Below, in pieces: positions 46,334 through 56,395 of a stretch of 64,000 nt of DNA. Location: contig SBLD01000002.1 of NCBI GenBank assembly GCA_004551485.1, forward strand, positions 186,001-250,000, given 5' to 3'. Origin of the DNA: Billgrantia azerbaijanica (lineage in GTDB: Bacteria > Pseudomonadota > Gammaproteobacteria > Pseudomonadales > Halomonadaceae). Position 1 is the stretch's first letter, and each line of letters opens with the position of its first letter. The notes below the pieces were generated by a model. That model saw nothing but the letters and a program-made list of their open reading frames with translations, ran no database searches and was not told the origin of the DNA. The translations under genes and the position numbers were made by a program.

Positions 46334-47884
46334 TCAGTCTCCGTCCGCCGGGCGCCGGAAGTCGTCGGGGAAGTGGGTCAGGGCGCTCTGCACCGGGAAG
46401 GGCGTCATGCCGCCCATGGCGCACAGCGAGCCGTCCACCATGGTTTCGCAGAGCTCGCCGAGCAGTTCGAGGTTGGCCTCGCGGTTCTCGCCGGCACGAA
46501 TGCGATCGATGACCTCGACGCCGCGGGTCGAGCCGATGCGACAGGGCGTGCACTTGCCACAGGACTCCACCTTGCAGAATTCCATCGAGAAGCGCGCCTG
46601 CTCGGCCATGTCGACGCTGTCGTCGAACATCACCACGCCGCCGTGGCCGACCCCCGCGCCGACGCCGGCGAAGGTTTCGTAGTCCAGCGGCAGGTCCCAC
46701 TGGCTTGCGGGCAGGTAGGCACACAGCGGGCCGCCCACCTGCACCGCGCGCAGCGGCCGGCCGCTGGCGGTGCCGCCGCCGAACTCTTCCATCAGGGTGC
46801 GCAGGGTGGTGCCGAAGGCGAGCTCCACCAGGCCGCCGCGCTTGACGTTCCCGGCCAGCTGCAGCGCCAGGGTGCCGCGCGAGCGGCCCATGCCGTGATC
46901 GGCGTAGGCCTCGGCCCCCTCGGCGAGGATGAAGGGCACGGCGGCCAGCGACAGCACGTTGTTGACCACGGTGGGCCGGCCGAAGAGCCCCTCGATGGCC
47001 GGCAGCGGCGGCTTGAAGCGCACCAGGCCGCGCTTGCCCTCGAGGCTCTCGAGCAGCGAGGTCTCCTCGCCGCAGATGTAGGCGCCGGCGCCCAGGCGCA
47101 CCTCCAGGTGGAAGGCCCGGCCGCTGCCGCGGATGTCGTCGCCCAGGTAGCCGGCGGCCGCGGCGCGGGCGATGGCCGTCGCCAGCACCTCGTGGGCCAG
47201 GGGGTATTCCGAGCGCAGGTAGATGTAGCCCTGGGTGGCGCCCACGGCGAGCCCGGCGATCGCCATGCCCTCGATCAGCAGGTAGGGGTCGCACTCCATC
47301 ACCAGGCGGTCGGCGAAGGTGCCGGAGTCGCCCTCGTCGGCGTTGCAGACGATGTACTTCTGGTCCGCCGGGGTATCGAGCACCGTCTGCCACTTGATGC
47401 CGGTGGGGAAGGCCGCGCCGCCGCGGCCGCGCAGGCCCGAGGCCTTGACCTCCTCGACGATGGCCTGGGGGGCGCGGGTGAGCGCCGTCTCGAGGCCGCG
47501 GAAGCCGTCGTGGGCCCGGTAGTCGTCGATCGACAGCGCCTCGGTGATGCCGATGCGGGCGAAGGTCAGCCGCTGCTGGCGTGCCAGGAACGGGATCGCC
47601 TCGGTCGGGCCCAGGGCCAGCGGGTGAGTATCCCGACCCTCGAGCAGGCCGGCGTCGAGCAGCGCCGGCACGTCGCCGGGGGTGACCGGCCCATAGGCGA
47701 CGCGGCCGTTGGCGGTCTCGACCTCCACCAGGGGCTCGAGCCAGGCCAGGCCACGCGAGCCGTTACGCACCAGGGTCAGCTCGAGGCCGCGGGCGGCGGC
47801 TTCGCGCGCGAGACGGGTGGCGACGGCGTCGGCGCCGAGGGACAGCGCCGTGGTGTCGCGTGGCACGTAGACGCGAACGCTCAT
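46334..47884 (-). CDS. fdsB: NAD-dependent formate dehydrogenase, beta (diaphorase) subunit
   Basis: A 516-aa subunit, homologous to NuoF with an N-terminal thioredoxin-like extension, that passes electrons to NAD+. The NADH/FMN motif is GLRGRGGAAFPTGIKW (about 150-165), and the [4Fe-4S] site is ESCGKCTPCRIGST with a later Cys in GSLCAMGG. It starts in the fdsG stop (ATGA overlap). Confidence 0.95.
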   Translation of the reverse strand: MSVRVYVPRDTTALSLGADAVATRLAREAAARGLELTLVRNGSRGLAWLEPLVEVETANGRVAYGPVTPGDVPALLDAGLLEGRDTHPLALGPTEAIPFLARQQRLTFARIGITEALSIDDYRAHDGFRGLETALTRAPQAIVEEVKASGLRGRGGAAFPTGIKWQTVLDTPADQKYIVCNADEGDSGTFADRLVMECDPYLLIEGMAIAGLAVGATQGYIYLRSEYPLAHEVLATAIARAAAAGYLGDDIRGSGRAFHLEVRLGAGAYICGEETSLLESLEGKRGLVRFKPPLPAIEGLFGRPTVVNNVLSLAAVPFILAEGAEAYADHGMGRSRGTLALQLAGNVKRGGLVELAFGTTLRTLMEEFGGGTASGRPLRAVQVGGPLCAYLPASQWDLPLDYETFAGVGAGVGHGGVVMFDDSVDMAEQARFSMEFCKVESCGKCTPCRIGSTRGVEVIDRIRAGENREANLELLGELCETMVDGSLCAMGGMTPFPVQSALTHFPDDFRRPADGD

Positions 47885-48375
47885 GCGATCACCTCCAGGG
47901 GCTGGGTGCGCAGTTCGTCGACCAGGGCATCGAAGGCCTCGGGGGTGACCCGGCCACGCACTTCGTCGTCGACGCGGATCGAGGGGCCACAGGCGCAGTT
48001 GCCCAGGCAGTAGACTGCCTCCAGGGTGATCTCGCGATCCGCGGTGGTCTGGTGGTAGTCGATGCCCAGGCGTGCCTTGGCGTGGGCCTCCAGGGCGCGG
48101 GCGCCCACCGCCTGGCAGGCCTCGGCGCGGCAGAGCTGCACCACGTGGCGACCCGGCGGCGAGGTGCGGAAGTGATGATAGAAGCTGATCACCCCGTGCA
48201 CCTCGGCACGGGTCTGGCCCAGCGATTCGGCGATGATCGGCACCGCTCCCTCGGGAACGAAGCCGACGCGATCCTGGATCGCGTGCAGGATCGGCAGCAG
48301 GGCCCCCGGCTGGTGCTTCAAGGCGTCGATCTCGGCCTGGATCGCCTGGGGCGTCCACTCACGGGAATCGCTCAT
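47881..48375 (-). CDS. fdsG: NAD-dependent formate dehydrogenase, gamma subunit
   Basis: A 164-aa NuoE-like [2Fe-2S] subunit. Ligands fit C82, C87, C123 and C127 (CRAEACQAVG and CLGNCACGPS). It is the first gene of the fds operon and divergent from the regulator at 48506. Confidence 0.95.
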   Translation of the reverse strand: MSDSREWTPQAIQAEIDALKHQPGALLPILHAIQDRVGFVPEGAVPIIAESLGQTRAEVHGVISFYHHFRTSPPGRHVVQLCRAEACQAVGARALEAHAKARLGIDYHQTTADREITLEAVYCLGNCACGPSIRVDDEVRGRVTPEAFDALVDELRTQPLEVIA

Positions 48376-48505
48376 CGAGTCCCCCTGGTTCGTTGTGGTG
48401 CGGGCTGGTTATGCACGCTTGTTCATATATAGGAAAGAGCGTGCGTCACGGTGTCGATAAAGCTAGCATTGGTGTCTCAAGCGAAAAATATGAAAGTTTG
48501 TTCCT
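48376..48505. promoter_or_regulatory. Divergent fdsG / regulator control region
   Basis: A 130-nt AT-rich gap. TTCATATATAGGAA lies at about 48424-48437, and a shortened inverted match TTCATAGGAA (minus strand) overlaps the start codon of the regulator at 48502-48511. These could be binding sites of that regulator, or a ModE-like site (TATATA core). Confidence 0.4.
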
Positions 48506-49585
48506 ATGAAGCGGATCAGGATCACCCCGGCCTGGTACTTCAGCGACGAGGCCGGCAACCAGCTCGACCCCACCCTGTTCCTGCTGCTCGAGGCGGTGCA
48601 TCGCCAGGGCAAGCTGACCCGGGCCGCCGAGAGCGTGGGGATCTCCTACCGGCATGCCTGGAACCTGCTCCGCAAGTGGGGGGAGTTCTTCGGCATCCCG
48701 CTGGTCGAGCTGGAGCGGGGGCGGGGGGCGCGTCTCTCGCCACTGGGCGAGAAGCTGCTGTGGGCCGAGCAGCGGGTGATCGCCCGCCTGGGGCCGCAGC
48801 TCGAGAGCCTGGGCTCGGAGCTCAACCTGGCCATCCAGCAGCAGCTGGAGGGCGTGCAGCCGGTGCTGCGCCTGCACGCCAGTCACGGCTTCGCCGTGGA
48901 GCTGCTGCCCCGGCACCTCCGGGAGCTGCGCCTCGACCTGCAGTACTGCAGCCCGGCGGAGGCCCTGGCGGCGCTCAATCGCGGTGCCTGCGACCTGGCC
49001 GGCTTCCATCTGCCCCAGGGGACGGTGGGCGAGGTGGTGAGCCGGGACTACCGGGAGCTGCTCAAGCCGCGCAGTCACCGGGTGATCGGTTTCATCGCCC
49101 GTCGCCAGGGGCTGATGGTGGCGCCGGGCAATCCCCGGGGGCTGCGCGGTCTGGAGGGGTTGGCACTCCCCGGGGTGCGCTTCGTCAACCGCCAGGCGGC
49201 CTCCGGCACGCGGGCGCTGCTCGACGGCCTGCTGGCGGAGGCGGGCATCTCGGCGTCGCGCATTGGCGGCTACCAGGTGGAGGAGTACACCCACTCGGCG
49301 GTGGCCGCCTACGTGGCCGCCGGCATGGCCGACGCGGGCTTCGGCGTGGAAGCAGCGGCGCGGCGCTTCGGCCTCGACTTCCTGCCCTTGGCCAGGGAGA
49401 GCTATCTGCTCGTCTGCCACCACCGCAGCCTGGCGGAGGCGCGCTTTGCGCACCTGCTCGAGGTGCTCCGCGGCGAGGCGTTTCAGTCGGCGGTGGAGGC
49501 CTTGCCGGGCTATGCGCCGAATCGCTGCGGGCAGGTGACGGGCGTGGAGGTGATTCTCGAGGGGGCGGATCGCGTATCGCCGTGA
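48506..49585 (+). CDS. ModE-like winged-helix regulator with substrate-binding domain (FdsR type)
   Basis: A 359-aa regulator. Residues about 20-85 are a ModE/LysR-type winged helix (LTRAAESVGISYRHAWNLLRKWGEFFGIPL), and residues about 105-345 are a type-2 periplasmic-binding-like domain. This form is found next to fds operons and molybdate genes. It probably controls fdsGBA in response to formate, molybdate or molybdopterin; the ligand is not readable. The ribosome-binding site is weak. Confidence 0.82.
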   Translation: MKRIRITPAWYFSDEAGNQLDPTLFLLLEAVHRQGKLTRAAESVGISYRHAWNLLRKWGEFFGIPLVELERGRGARLSPLGEKLLWAEQRVIARLGPQLESLGSELNLAIQQQLEGVQPVLRLHASHGFAVELLPRHLRELRLDLQYCSPAEALAALNRGACDLAGFHLPQGTVGEVVSRDYRELLKPRSHRVIGFIARRQGLMVAPGNPRGLRGLEGLALPGVRFVNRQAASGTRALLDGLLAEAGISASRIGGYQVEEYTHSAVAAYVAAGMADAGFGVEAAARRFGLDFLPLARESYLLVCHHRSLAEARFAHLLEVLRGEAFQSAVEALPGYAPNRCGQVTGVEVILEGADRVSP

Positions 49586-49655
49586 CGGGCGGCCGGGCGC
49601 ATGACCGGTGGGGGCATGGCGATTGCACGAGCCTGGCCAGTGATGGCGCGCCTGC

Positions 49656-49736
49656 TACACTGCGTCACAAGGGAGTAACACGACTCGCTCGCGGATGGAG
49701 CCTCCGATGCCGGGAGGCCGGCCACGGCCTCCCGGC
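49656..49736 (+). promoter_or_regulatory. Promoter and leader hairpin of the DUF1326 gene
   Basis: A -10 TACACT lies at 49656-49661, with TGGCCA 16 bp upstream as a weak -35. A perfect 11-bp hairpin (49709-49719 with 49726-49736) follows in the leader, 32 nt before the ATG. There is no T-run, so an mRNA structure is likelier than an intrinsic terminator. Confidence 0.45.
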
Positions 49737-49768
49737 GCTGTCCTGTCGGCGAAGGGGAGGGTTCCAGC

Positions 49769-50401
49769 ATGGCCCGCCAAGACTGGCGTCTCGAAGGAGA
49801 CTGGTTAAAGAATTGTAACTGCGCGTTCGGCTGTCCCTGCGACTTCCTGGCTCCGCCTACCCAGGGGGAGTGCCGGGGCTTTCTGGGCATGCGCATCGGC
49901 TCGGGCCACTTCGGCGAGACGCGCCTCGATGGCCTGAGCTTTTTCGTCGTGGTGAAGTTCCCGGGACCGCTGCACGAGGGCGACGGCGATGCGCAGCCGC
50001 TGATCGATGCCAAGGCCAGTCCGGAGCAGCGTGAGGCGCTGCTCCAGATTCTCTCCGGAGCGCATTCCGACGAGGGCACTCTCTTTCATATCTTCAGCCT
50101 GATCGTGGCGCGGCTGCACGATCCCATCTTTGCGCCGATCGAGGTCGACTTCGACATGGCGGCGCGGACGGCACGCCTCGAGATCCCCGGCGCCCTGAGC
50201 TCCCGGGTGGTGCCGATCCGCAATCCCGTCACCGACGAGCCGCACCGCATCCGGGTCGTCATGCCGGAAGGCTTCGAGCACCGCGAAGGCGAGGTGGCGG
50301 CGGCGGACATCGACTGCCAGGGGGACTTGGCCTTTACCAGCCGGGGGTCTCACAGCACCCTGGCGCATGTGGTACAGACCCCGCAGGGGGTCGCCGCGTA
50401 G
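49769..50401 (+). CDS. DUF1326-domain Cys-rich protein
   Basis: A 210-aa soluble protein with the DUF1326 hallmark near the N-terminus: C16, C18, C22 and C24 (NCNCAFGCPCDF), with a further C35. Such close Cys spacing suggests soft-metal binding (copper or zinc) or redox chemistry. No signal peptide is seen. The next gene, 12 nt away, is a DUF2182 membrane protein, a pairing seen in other bacteria. Function is unknown; a metal-handling pair is my inference. Confidence 0.82.
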   Translation: MARQDWRLEGDWLKNCNCAFGCPCDFLAPPTQGECRGFLGMRIGSGHFGETRLDGLSFFVVVKFPGPLHEGDGDAQPLIDAKASPEQREALLQILSGAHSDEGTLFHIFSLIVARLHDPIFAPIEVDFDMAARTARLEIPGALSSRVVPIRNPVTDEPHRIRVVMPEGFEHREGEVAAADIDCQGDLAFTSRGSHSTLAHVVQTPQGVAA

Positions 50402-50413
50402 CCGCCAACGGCC

Positions 50414-51196
50414 ATGTCCGCCACCGCTCTGGAGCGCCTGCTGCGCCGCGACCGACGCTGGGCGATCGTGGGCCTGGGCCTGGCCATCGCGCTGGGCTGG
50501 GGCTACCTGATCGCCGAGGCCGCGCTGGTGGCGCAGGGCGAGAGCCTGCTGATGCCCATGGCGACGGGCGTCTGGACGCCGCTCGAGGCGGGGCTGATGC
50601 TGCTGATGTGGGGGGTGATGATGGCGGCGATGATGCTGCCCAGCGCTGCCCCCATGCTCCTGCTCCATGCGACCCTGGCCCGGCGGCGCGCGATGCGCGG
50701 TGAGCCGGTCGTGGCGACCGGGATCTTCGCTGCCGGCTATCTGACGGTGTGGTCGCTCTTCAGCCTGGCGGCGGTACTGCTGCAATTCCTTTTGCAGCGG
50801 GCGGCGCTGCTGTCGCCGATGCTCGCCCTCACCAGCCAGGGGGTGGCGGGCCTGGTGCTGATCGGCGCGGGGCTCTACCAGTGGACGCCGCTCAAGCACA
50901 CCTGCCTGCGGCATTGCCGCTCCCCGCTGGATTTCGTACTGACCCAGTGGCGTGAAGGCCGGTGGGGTGCCTTCGTGATGGGGCTGCGCCACGGCGCCTA
51001 CTGCGTCGGCTGCTGCTGGATGCTGATGCTGCTGCTGTTCGTCGGCGGCGTCATGAGCCTGGCCTGGATCGCCGGACTGGCTCTGTGGGTGCTGGTCGAG
51101 AAACTGGTCCCCGCCGGCCACTGGCTGGGGCAGGGCCTGGGCGGCGTGCTGGTCGCCTGGGGTGGTGTGACGCTGTGGCTGGCGGTCGGCGGATGA
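50414..51196 (+). CDS. DUF2182 integral-membrane protein, predicted metal-binding
   Basis: A 260-aa protein with about six membrane helices. Met-rich MWGVMMAAMMLPSAAPM (65-81) lies in one helix, a loop holds C164, H167 and C168 (TCLRHCRSP), and a later helix starts with H193, C197, C200 and C201 (RHGAYCVGCCWMLM). These Met/His/Cys sets resemble transport or binding sites for soft metals. It is in one unit with the DUF1326 gene and ends 25 nt before the convergent HTH-cupin gene. Confidence 0.82.
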   Translation: MSATALERLLRRDRRWAIVGLGLAIALGWGYLIAEAALVAQGESLLMPMATGVWTPLEAGLMLLMWGVMMAAMMLPSAAPMLLLHATLARRRAMRGEPVVATGIFAAGYLTVWSLFSLAAVLLQFLLQRAALLSPMLALTSQGVAGLVLIGAGLYQWTPLKHTCLRHCRSPLDFVLTQWREGRWGAFVMGLRHGAYCVGCCWMLMLLLFVGGVMSLAWIAGLALWVLVEKLVPAGHWLGQGLGGVLVAWGGVTLWLAVGG

Positions 51197-51221
51197 GCCC
51201 GAAGGGGGCGCAGGGGCCGTC

Positions 51222-51773
51222 TCAGAAGGTGCGGGCCGGCGTGCAGCAGCTGACCAGGCGACAGGCCGCCTGGCCCGGGTTGCGGAAGCGGTGGGGGACG
51301 TTGGTGTCGAAGTAGTAGGCCTCGCCCGGCCCGAGCACGCGGGTCTCGGCGCCGATGGTGATCTCGATCTCGCCCTCCAGCACGACGCCGGCTTCCTCGC
51401 CCTGGTGGGCGATCATCTCGCGGCCGGTGTCGGCGCCGGGGGGATAGGTCTCGATCATGAAGGCGAGCGCCCGGCTGTCACGGTTGGCACCGACCAGCTT
51501 GTAGACCACCTCGCCCGAGCCCACGTCGGCCAGCTCGTCGGCCGAGTAGAAGACCTGGTCGCGGCTCTCCAGGTCCATGGTGAAGAAGTCGCCGACGCTG
51601 ATGGGGATGGCGTCGAGGATCTTCTTCAGCGAGCTCACCGAGGGGCTGACCTTGCCCTGTTCGATGAGCGACAGGCTGGAGTGGGTCACCCCGCAGCGCT
51701 TGGCCAGCTCGCGCTGGGAAATGCCGCGCAGGGTGCGCAGGGCGCGCAGCCGTGCGCCAACGTCATCGGACAT
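51222..51773 (-). CDS. puuR: HTH-cupin repressor (PuuR-like)
   Basis: A 183-aa regulator of the length and plan of E. coli PuuR. The XRE HTH is at about 8-62 (ISQRELAKRCGVTHSSLSLIEQG) and the cupin at about 105-175 (GVVLEGEIEITIG ... YFDTNVPHRFRNPG). PuuR represses putrescine catabolism and is released by putrescine. Here it lies far from the puu genes (about 10 kb from puuC), so the link is inferred from family likeness and from the two polyamine clusters in the window. It could instead serve the adjacent DUF pair. Confidence 0.7.
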   Translation of the reverse strand: MSDDVGARLRALRTLRGISQRELAKRCGVTHSSLSLIEQGKVSPSVSSLKKILDAIPISVGDFFTMDLESRDQVFYSADELADVGSGEVVYKLVGANRDSRALAFMIETYPPGADTGREMIAHQGEEAGVVLEGEIEITIGAETRVLGPGEAYYFDTNVPHRFRNPGQAACRLVSCCTPARTF

Positions 51774-51799
51774 GCAATCGTTCCTTGCAGGCGTTGTTG

Positions 51800-51821
51800 C
51801 CCCGGGGCTACGGCCCCGGGG
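51800..51821 (-). terminator. Hairpin after gatB
   Basis: A 9-bp GC stem (51800-51808 with 51813-51821) with a 4-nt loop lies 13 nt past the gatB stop and ahead of the puuR-like gene. No T-run is present. Confidence 0.5.
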
Positions 51822-51834
51822 CGTTCGATCACCC

Positions 51835-53289
51835 TCAACAGAGGGCGTCGAGCTTCTCCTTCAGCAGCGCATTGACCTGCTGGGGGTTGGCGGTGCCCCG
51901 CGAGGCCTTCATCACCTGGCCGACGAAGTAGCCGATCATCTTGCCGCGCTTCTCCACGGGGGCGTCGCGGTACTGCGCCACCTGGGCCGGGCTGTCGGCG
52001 ATCACCTGGTCGATCATCGCCTCGATGGCGGCGGTGTCGGTGACCTGCTTGAGCCCCTTGGCCTCGATCACCGCGTCGGCGCTCTCGCCTTCGCCATGCC
52101 ACAGCGCCTGGAAGACCTGCTTGGCCGCCTTGCCGTTGATGGTGTCGTCCATCACCCGGGCGACCAGCTCGCCGAGCTGGCGTGCCGAGACGGGGCTGTC
52201 GTTGATCGCCAGGCCCTCGCGGTTCAGGGCGCCGGAAAGTTCGCCCTGCACCCAGTTGGCGGCCTGCTTGGCATCGCCGCAGACGTCCTTGACGGCCTCG
52301 AAGTAGTCGGCCATCTCGCGCGTGGCGGAGAGCACGCTGGCGTCGTAGGCGGAGAGCCCGAGCTCGCTCTGGAAGCGCTCGCGCTTCTCGGCGGGCAGCT
52401 CCGGCAGATTGCCGCGCAGGTGGTCGACGTAGGCCTGGTCGAGGACCACCGGCAGCAGATCGGGGCAGGGGAAGTAGCGGTAGTCGTTGGCCTGCTCCTT
52501 GGTGCGCATGCTGCGGGTCTCGCCGCGCTCGGGGTCGAACAGGCGTGTCTCCTGCACCACCTCGCCGCCGTCCTCGAGCAGCTCGATCTGGCGCTCCACC
52601 TCGAATTCGATGGCGCGCTCGACGAAGCGGAAGGAGTTGACGTTCTTGATCTCGGCGCGGGTGCCGAAGGCCTCCTGGCCCTTGGGGCGCACCGAGACGT
52701 TGACGTCGCAGCGCATCGAGCCCTCGGCCATGTTGCCGTCCGAAATGCCCAGATAGGTCACGATCGAATGAATGGCCTTGAGGTAGGCGGCAGCCTCCTT
52801 CGCCGAGCGCAGGTCGGGGTCGGAGACGATCTCCAGCAGCGGCGTGCCGGCGCGGTTGAGGTCGACCCCGGTCATGCCATGAAAATCCTCATGCAGCGAC
52901 TTGCCGGCATCCTCCTCGAGGTGGGCATGGTGCACGCCGATGCGCTTGGTGCTGCCGTCGTCGAGCGAGATCTCCACTACGCCGGGGCCGACGATGGGGT
53001 GGTACATCTGGCTCGTCTGGTAGCCCTTGGGCAGGTCCGGATAGAAGTAGTTCTTGCGGTCGAACACCGAGACCTCGGGGATCTCGGCGTGGATCGCCAG
53101 GCCGAATTGCACGGCCATGGCCACGGCCGCCTCGTTGAGCACCGGCAGCACGCCGGGCAGGCCCAGGTCGACGGCGCAGGCCTGGGTGTTGGGCTCGGCG
53201 CCGAAGGCGGTGGAGGCGCCGGAGAAGATCTTGGAGCGGGTGGCGAGCTGGACGTGCACCTCCAGCCCGATCACGGTTTCCCATTGCAT
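51835..53289 (-). CDS. gatB: Aspartyl/glutamyl-tRNA amidotransferase subunit B
   Basis: A 484-aa subunit of GatCAB, which converts Glu-tRNA(Gln) and Asp-tRNA(Asn) to Gln-tRNA and Asn-tRNA. It holds the kinase (phosphorylation) site, with [13 protein letters not shown] at the start and the [14 protein letters not shown] segment, and a C-terminal YqeY-like tRNA-binding tail. Its start overlaps the gatA stop by one base (TGATG). Confidence 0.97.
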   Translation of the reverse strand: MQWETVIGLEVHVQLATRSKIFSGASTAFGAEPNTQACAVDLGLPGVLPVLNEAAVAMAVQFGLAIHAEIPEVSVFDRKNYFYPDLPKGYQTSQMYHPIVGPGVVEISLDDGSTKRIGVHHAHLEEDAGKSLHEDFHGMTGVDLNRAGTPLLEIVSDPDLRSAKEAAAYLKAIHSIVTYLGISDGNMAEGSMRCDVNVSVRPKGQEAFGTRAEIKNVNSFRFVERAIEFEVERQIELLEDGGEVVQETRLFDPERGETRSMRTKEQANDYRYFPCPDLLPVVLDQAYVDHLRGNLPELPAEKRERFQSELGLSAYDASVLSATREMADYFEAVKDVCGDAKQAANWVQGELSGALNREGLAINDSPVSARQLGELVARVMDDTINGKAAKQVFQALWHGEGESADAVIEAKGLKQVTDTAAIEAMIDQVIADSPAQVAQYRDAPVEKRGKMIGYFVGQVMKASRGTANPQQVNALLKEKLDALC

Positions 53290-54749
53290 CAGGCGTTCTC
53301 CTCGGCGAAGGCGGGGCGGCGCAGGTGCCAGTCGGTGGCCTGCTGGAAGCGGTGGGCGACGTTGAGCAGGCGCTCCTCGGCGAAATGAGTGCCGAGCACC
53401 TGCAGGCCGACCGGGCGGCCGCCGACGAAGCCGGCCGGGACGCTGATCCCCGGGATGCCTGCCAGGTTGATGGCGATGGTGTAGATGTCCTGCAGGTACA
53501 TCGAGACCGGGTCCTTCTTCGCCCCCAGGTCGAAGGCCGGGGTGGGCGAGGCCGGCCCCATCAGCACGTCAACCTCCTCGAAGGCGTCGAGGAAGTCCTG
53601 GCGGATCAGCCGGCGCACCTGCTGGGCCTTCTTGTAGTAGGCGTCGAAGAAGCCCTCGGAAAGGGTGTGGGTGCCGATCAGGATGCGCCGCTTGACCTCC
53701 TCGCCGAAGCCCTCGGCGCGCGAGCGCTTGTAGAGGTCGATGAGGTCGGCAGGGGCGTCGCAGCGATGGCCGAAGCGCACGCCGTCGTAGCGCGACAGGT
53801 TGGAGGAGGCCTCGGCCGGGGCGATGACGTAATAGGCCGGAATGGCGTAGTGGGTGTGCGGCAGGCTCACCTCGTGCACGCTGGCGCCGAGCGACTCGTA
53901 GACCCTGACCGCCTCGCGCACCGTGTCCGCCACGGCCGGGTCGAGGCCCTCGCCGAAGTACTCCTTGGGCAGGCCGATCTTGAGGCCGGAGAGCGGGGCG
54001 TCGAGTTCGGCGGTGTAGTCGGGCACGCCGCGCGCCACGCTGGTCGAGTCGCGCAGGTCGTGGCCGGCGATGGCGTTCAGCAGCAGCGCGCAGTCCTCGG
54101 CCGTGCGTGCCATGGGACCGGCCTGGTCGAGGCTCGAGGCGTAGGCGATGATGCCGTAGCGCGACACCCGACCGTAGGTGGGCTTGAGGCCGGTGATGCC
54201 GCAGAAGGCCGCCGGCTGGCGGATCGAGCCGCCGGTGTCGGTGCCCATGGCGGCCGGTACCAGGCCGGCGGCCACGGCGGCGGCGCTGCCCCCGGAGGAG
54301 CCGCCGGGCACCGCCGCGAGGTCCCAGGGGTTGTTGACCGGGCCGTAGTGGCTGTTCTCGTTGGAGGAGCCCATGGCGAACTCGTCCATGTTGGTCTTGC
54401 CCAGGCTCACGGTGCCGGCGGCGGCGAGCTTCTCGACCACGGTGGCGTCGTAGGGCGAGACGAAGTTGTCGAGCATGCGCGAGCCGGCGCTGGTCTTCAC
54501 CCCCTGGGTGCAGAAGATGTCCTTGAGCGCCAGCGGCAGACCGGTGAGCGGGCCGGCCTCGCCCCGGGCGCGGGCGGCATCGGCGGCGTCGGCCGCGGCC
54601 AGGGCCTGCTCGAAGGTCACGGTGATGAAGCTGTTGAGGTCGCCGTCGAGGCGGTCGATGCGCCCGAGCAGGTACTGGGTCAGCTCGCGGCTGGAGAACT
54701 CGCCCGCGCCGAGGGCGTCGGCGAGCTCGCGGAGTGTCTTGTCATGCAT
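53289..54749 (-). CDS. gatA: Aspartyl/glutamyl-tRNA amidotransferase subunit A
   Basis: A 486-aa amidase-signature enzyme that releases ammonia from glutamine for GatB. The catalytic triad is K76, cis-S151 and S175 ([20 protein letters not shown] and [12 protein letters not shown]). The start is at [10 protein letters not shown], the usual GatA N-terminus; an upstream Met (54763) is less likely. It follows gatC by 81 nt. Confidence 0.96.
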   Translation of the reverse strand: MHDKTLRELADALGAGEFSSRELTQYLLGRIDRLDGDLNSFITVTFEQALAAADAADAARARGEAGPLTGLPLALKDIFCTQGVKTSAGSRMLDNFVSPYDATVVEKLAAAGTVSLGKTNMDEFAMGSSNENSHYGPVNNPWDLAAVPGGSSGGSAAAVAAGLVPAAMGTDTGGSIRQPAAFCGITGLKPTYGRVSRYGIIAYASSLDQAGPMARTAEDCALLLNAIAGHDLRDSTSVARGVPDYTAELDAPLSGLKIGLPKEYFGEGLDPAVADTVREAVRVYESLGASVHEVSLPHTHYAIPAYYVIAPAEASSNLSRYDGVRFGHRCDAPADLIDLYKRSRAEGFGEEVKRRILIGTHTLSEGFFDAYYKKAQQVRRLIRQDFLDAFEEVDVLMGPASPTPAFDLGAKKDPVSMYLQDIYTIAINLAGIPGISVPAGFVGGRPVGLQVLGTHFAEERLLNVAHRFQQATDWHLRRPAFAEENA

Positions 54750-54830
54750 GCGGCATGGCTCCATGAAGGCGTGCCGTAGGGAGTGGGAGGCTGACGACGG
54801 GGCGACCCGTCGAGCGGGCCGCACGGGCGA

Positions 54831-55118
54831 TCATTCGACGACCCGCGGCACCAGGTAGAGGCCCTTCTCGACGAGCGGGGCGCAGCGCTGGAAACGCTCG
54901 CGTTCGTCGCTCTCCGTCACCTCGTCGGCGCGCAGCCGCTGGGTGGCGTCGAGGGGGTGCGCCAGGGGGGCGACGCCGTCGGTGTCCACCCGCTGCAGCT
55001 GGTCGACCATCTCCAGGATGCGGCCGAGGTCGTCGACATAGCGGGCGGCCTCGTTGTCGTCCAGGCCGAGTCGGGCCAGGTGCGCTGCCCGCTGCACATC
55101 TGCGTGTTCAAGCGCCAT
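54831..55118 (-). CDS. gatC: Aspartyl/glutamyl-tRNA amidotransferase subunit C
   Basis: A 95-aa helical belt that holds GatA and GatB together. It has the typical [24 protein letters not shown] start and ADEVTESD before the acidic tail. It is first in gatCAB and divergent from mreB, with a -10-like TATGAT on the minus strand about 50 nt upstream. Confidence 0.94.
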   Translation of the reverse strand: MALEHADVQRAAHLARLGLDDNEAARYVDDLGRILEMVDQLQRVDTDGVAPLAHPLDATQRLRADEVTESDERERFQRCAPLVEKGLYLVPRVVE

Positions 55119-55288
55119 GGGCTGGATGTCCTCGCACGGGTTAAGGGTGGGGGAAACAGCCAGCCAATGTATCATAATCGCCGCGTATCGGCAGCCTTTG
55201 CGCGGCGTCCCGGCCGGGGCCGTCGCTTGCTGCCGGGGGGCCGCGGTGATACCGTTTGCCTCCGCACAGGGTTCCCGGTCCGCACTAG

Positions 55289-56338
<1,050 letters not shown>

Positions 56339-56395
56339 CGCCAGCGAGGCATATCGGGGGAAACGTCTATCAAGCCGCTGTTCTCGCACGGATCG

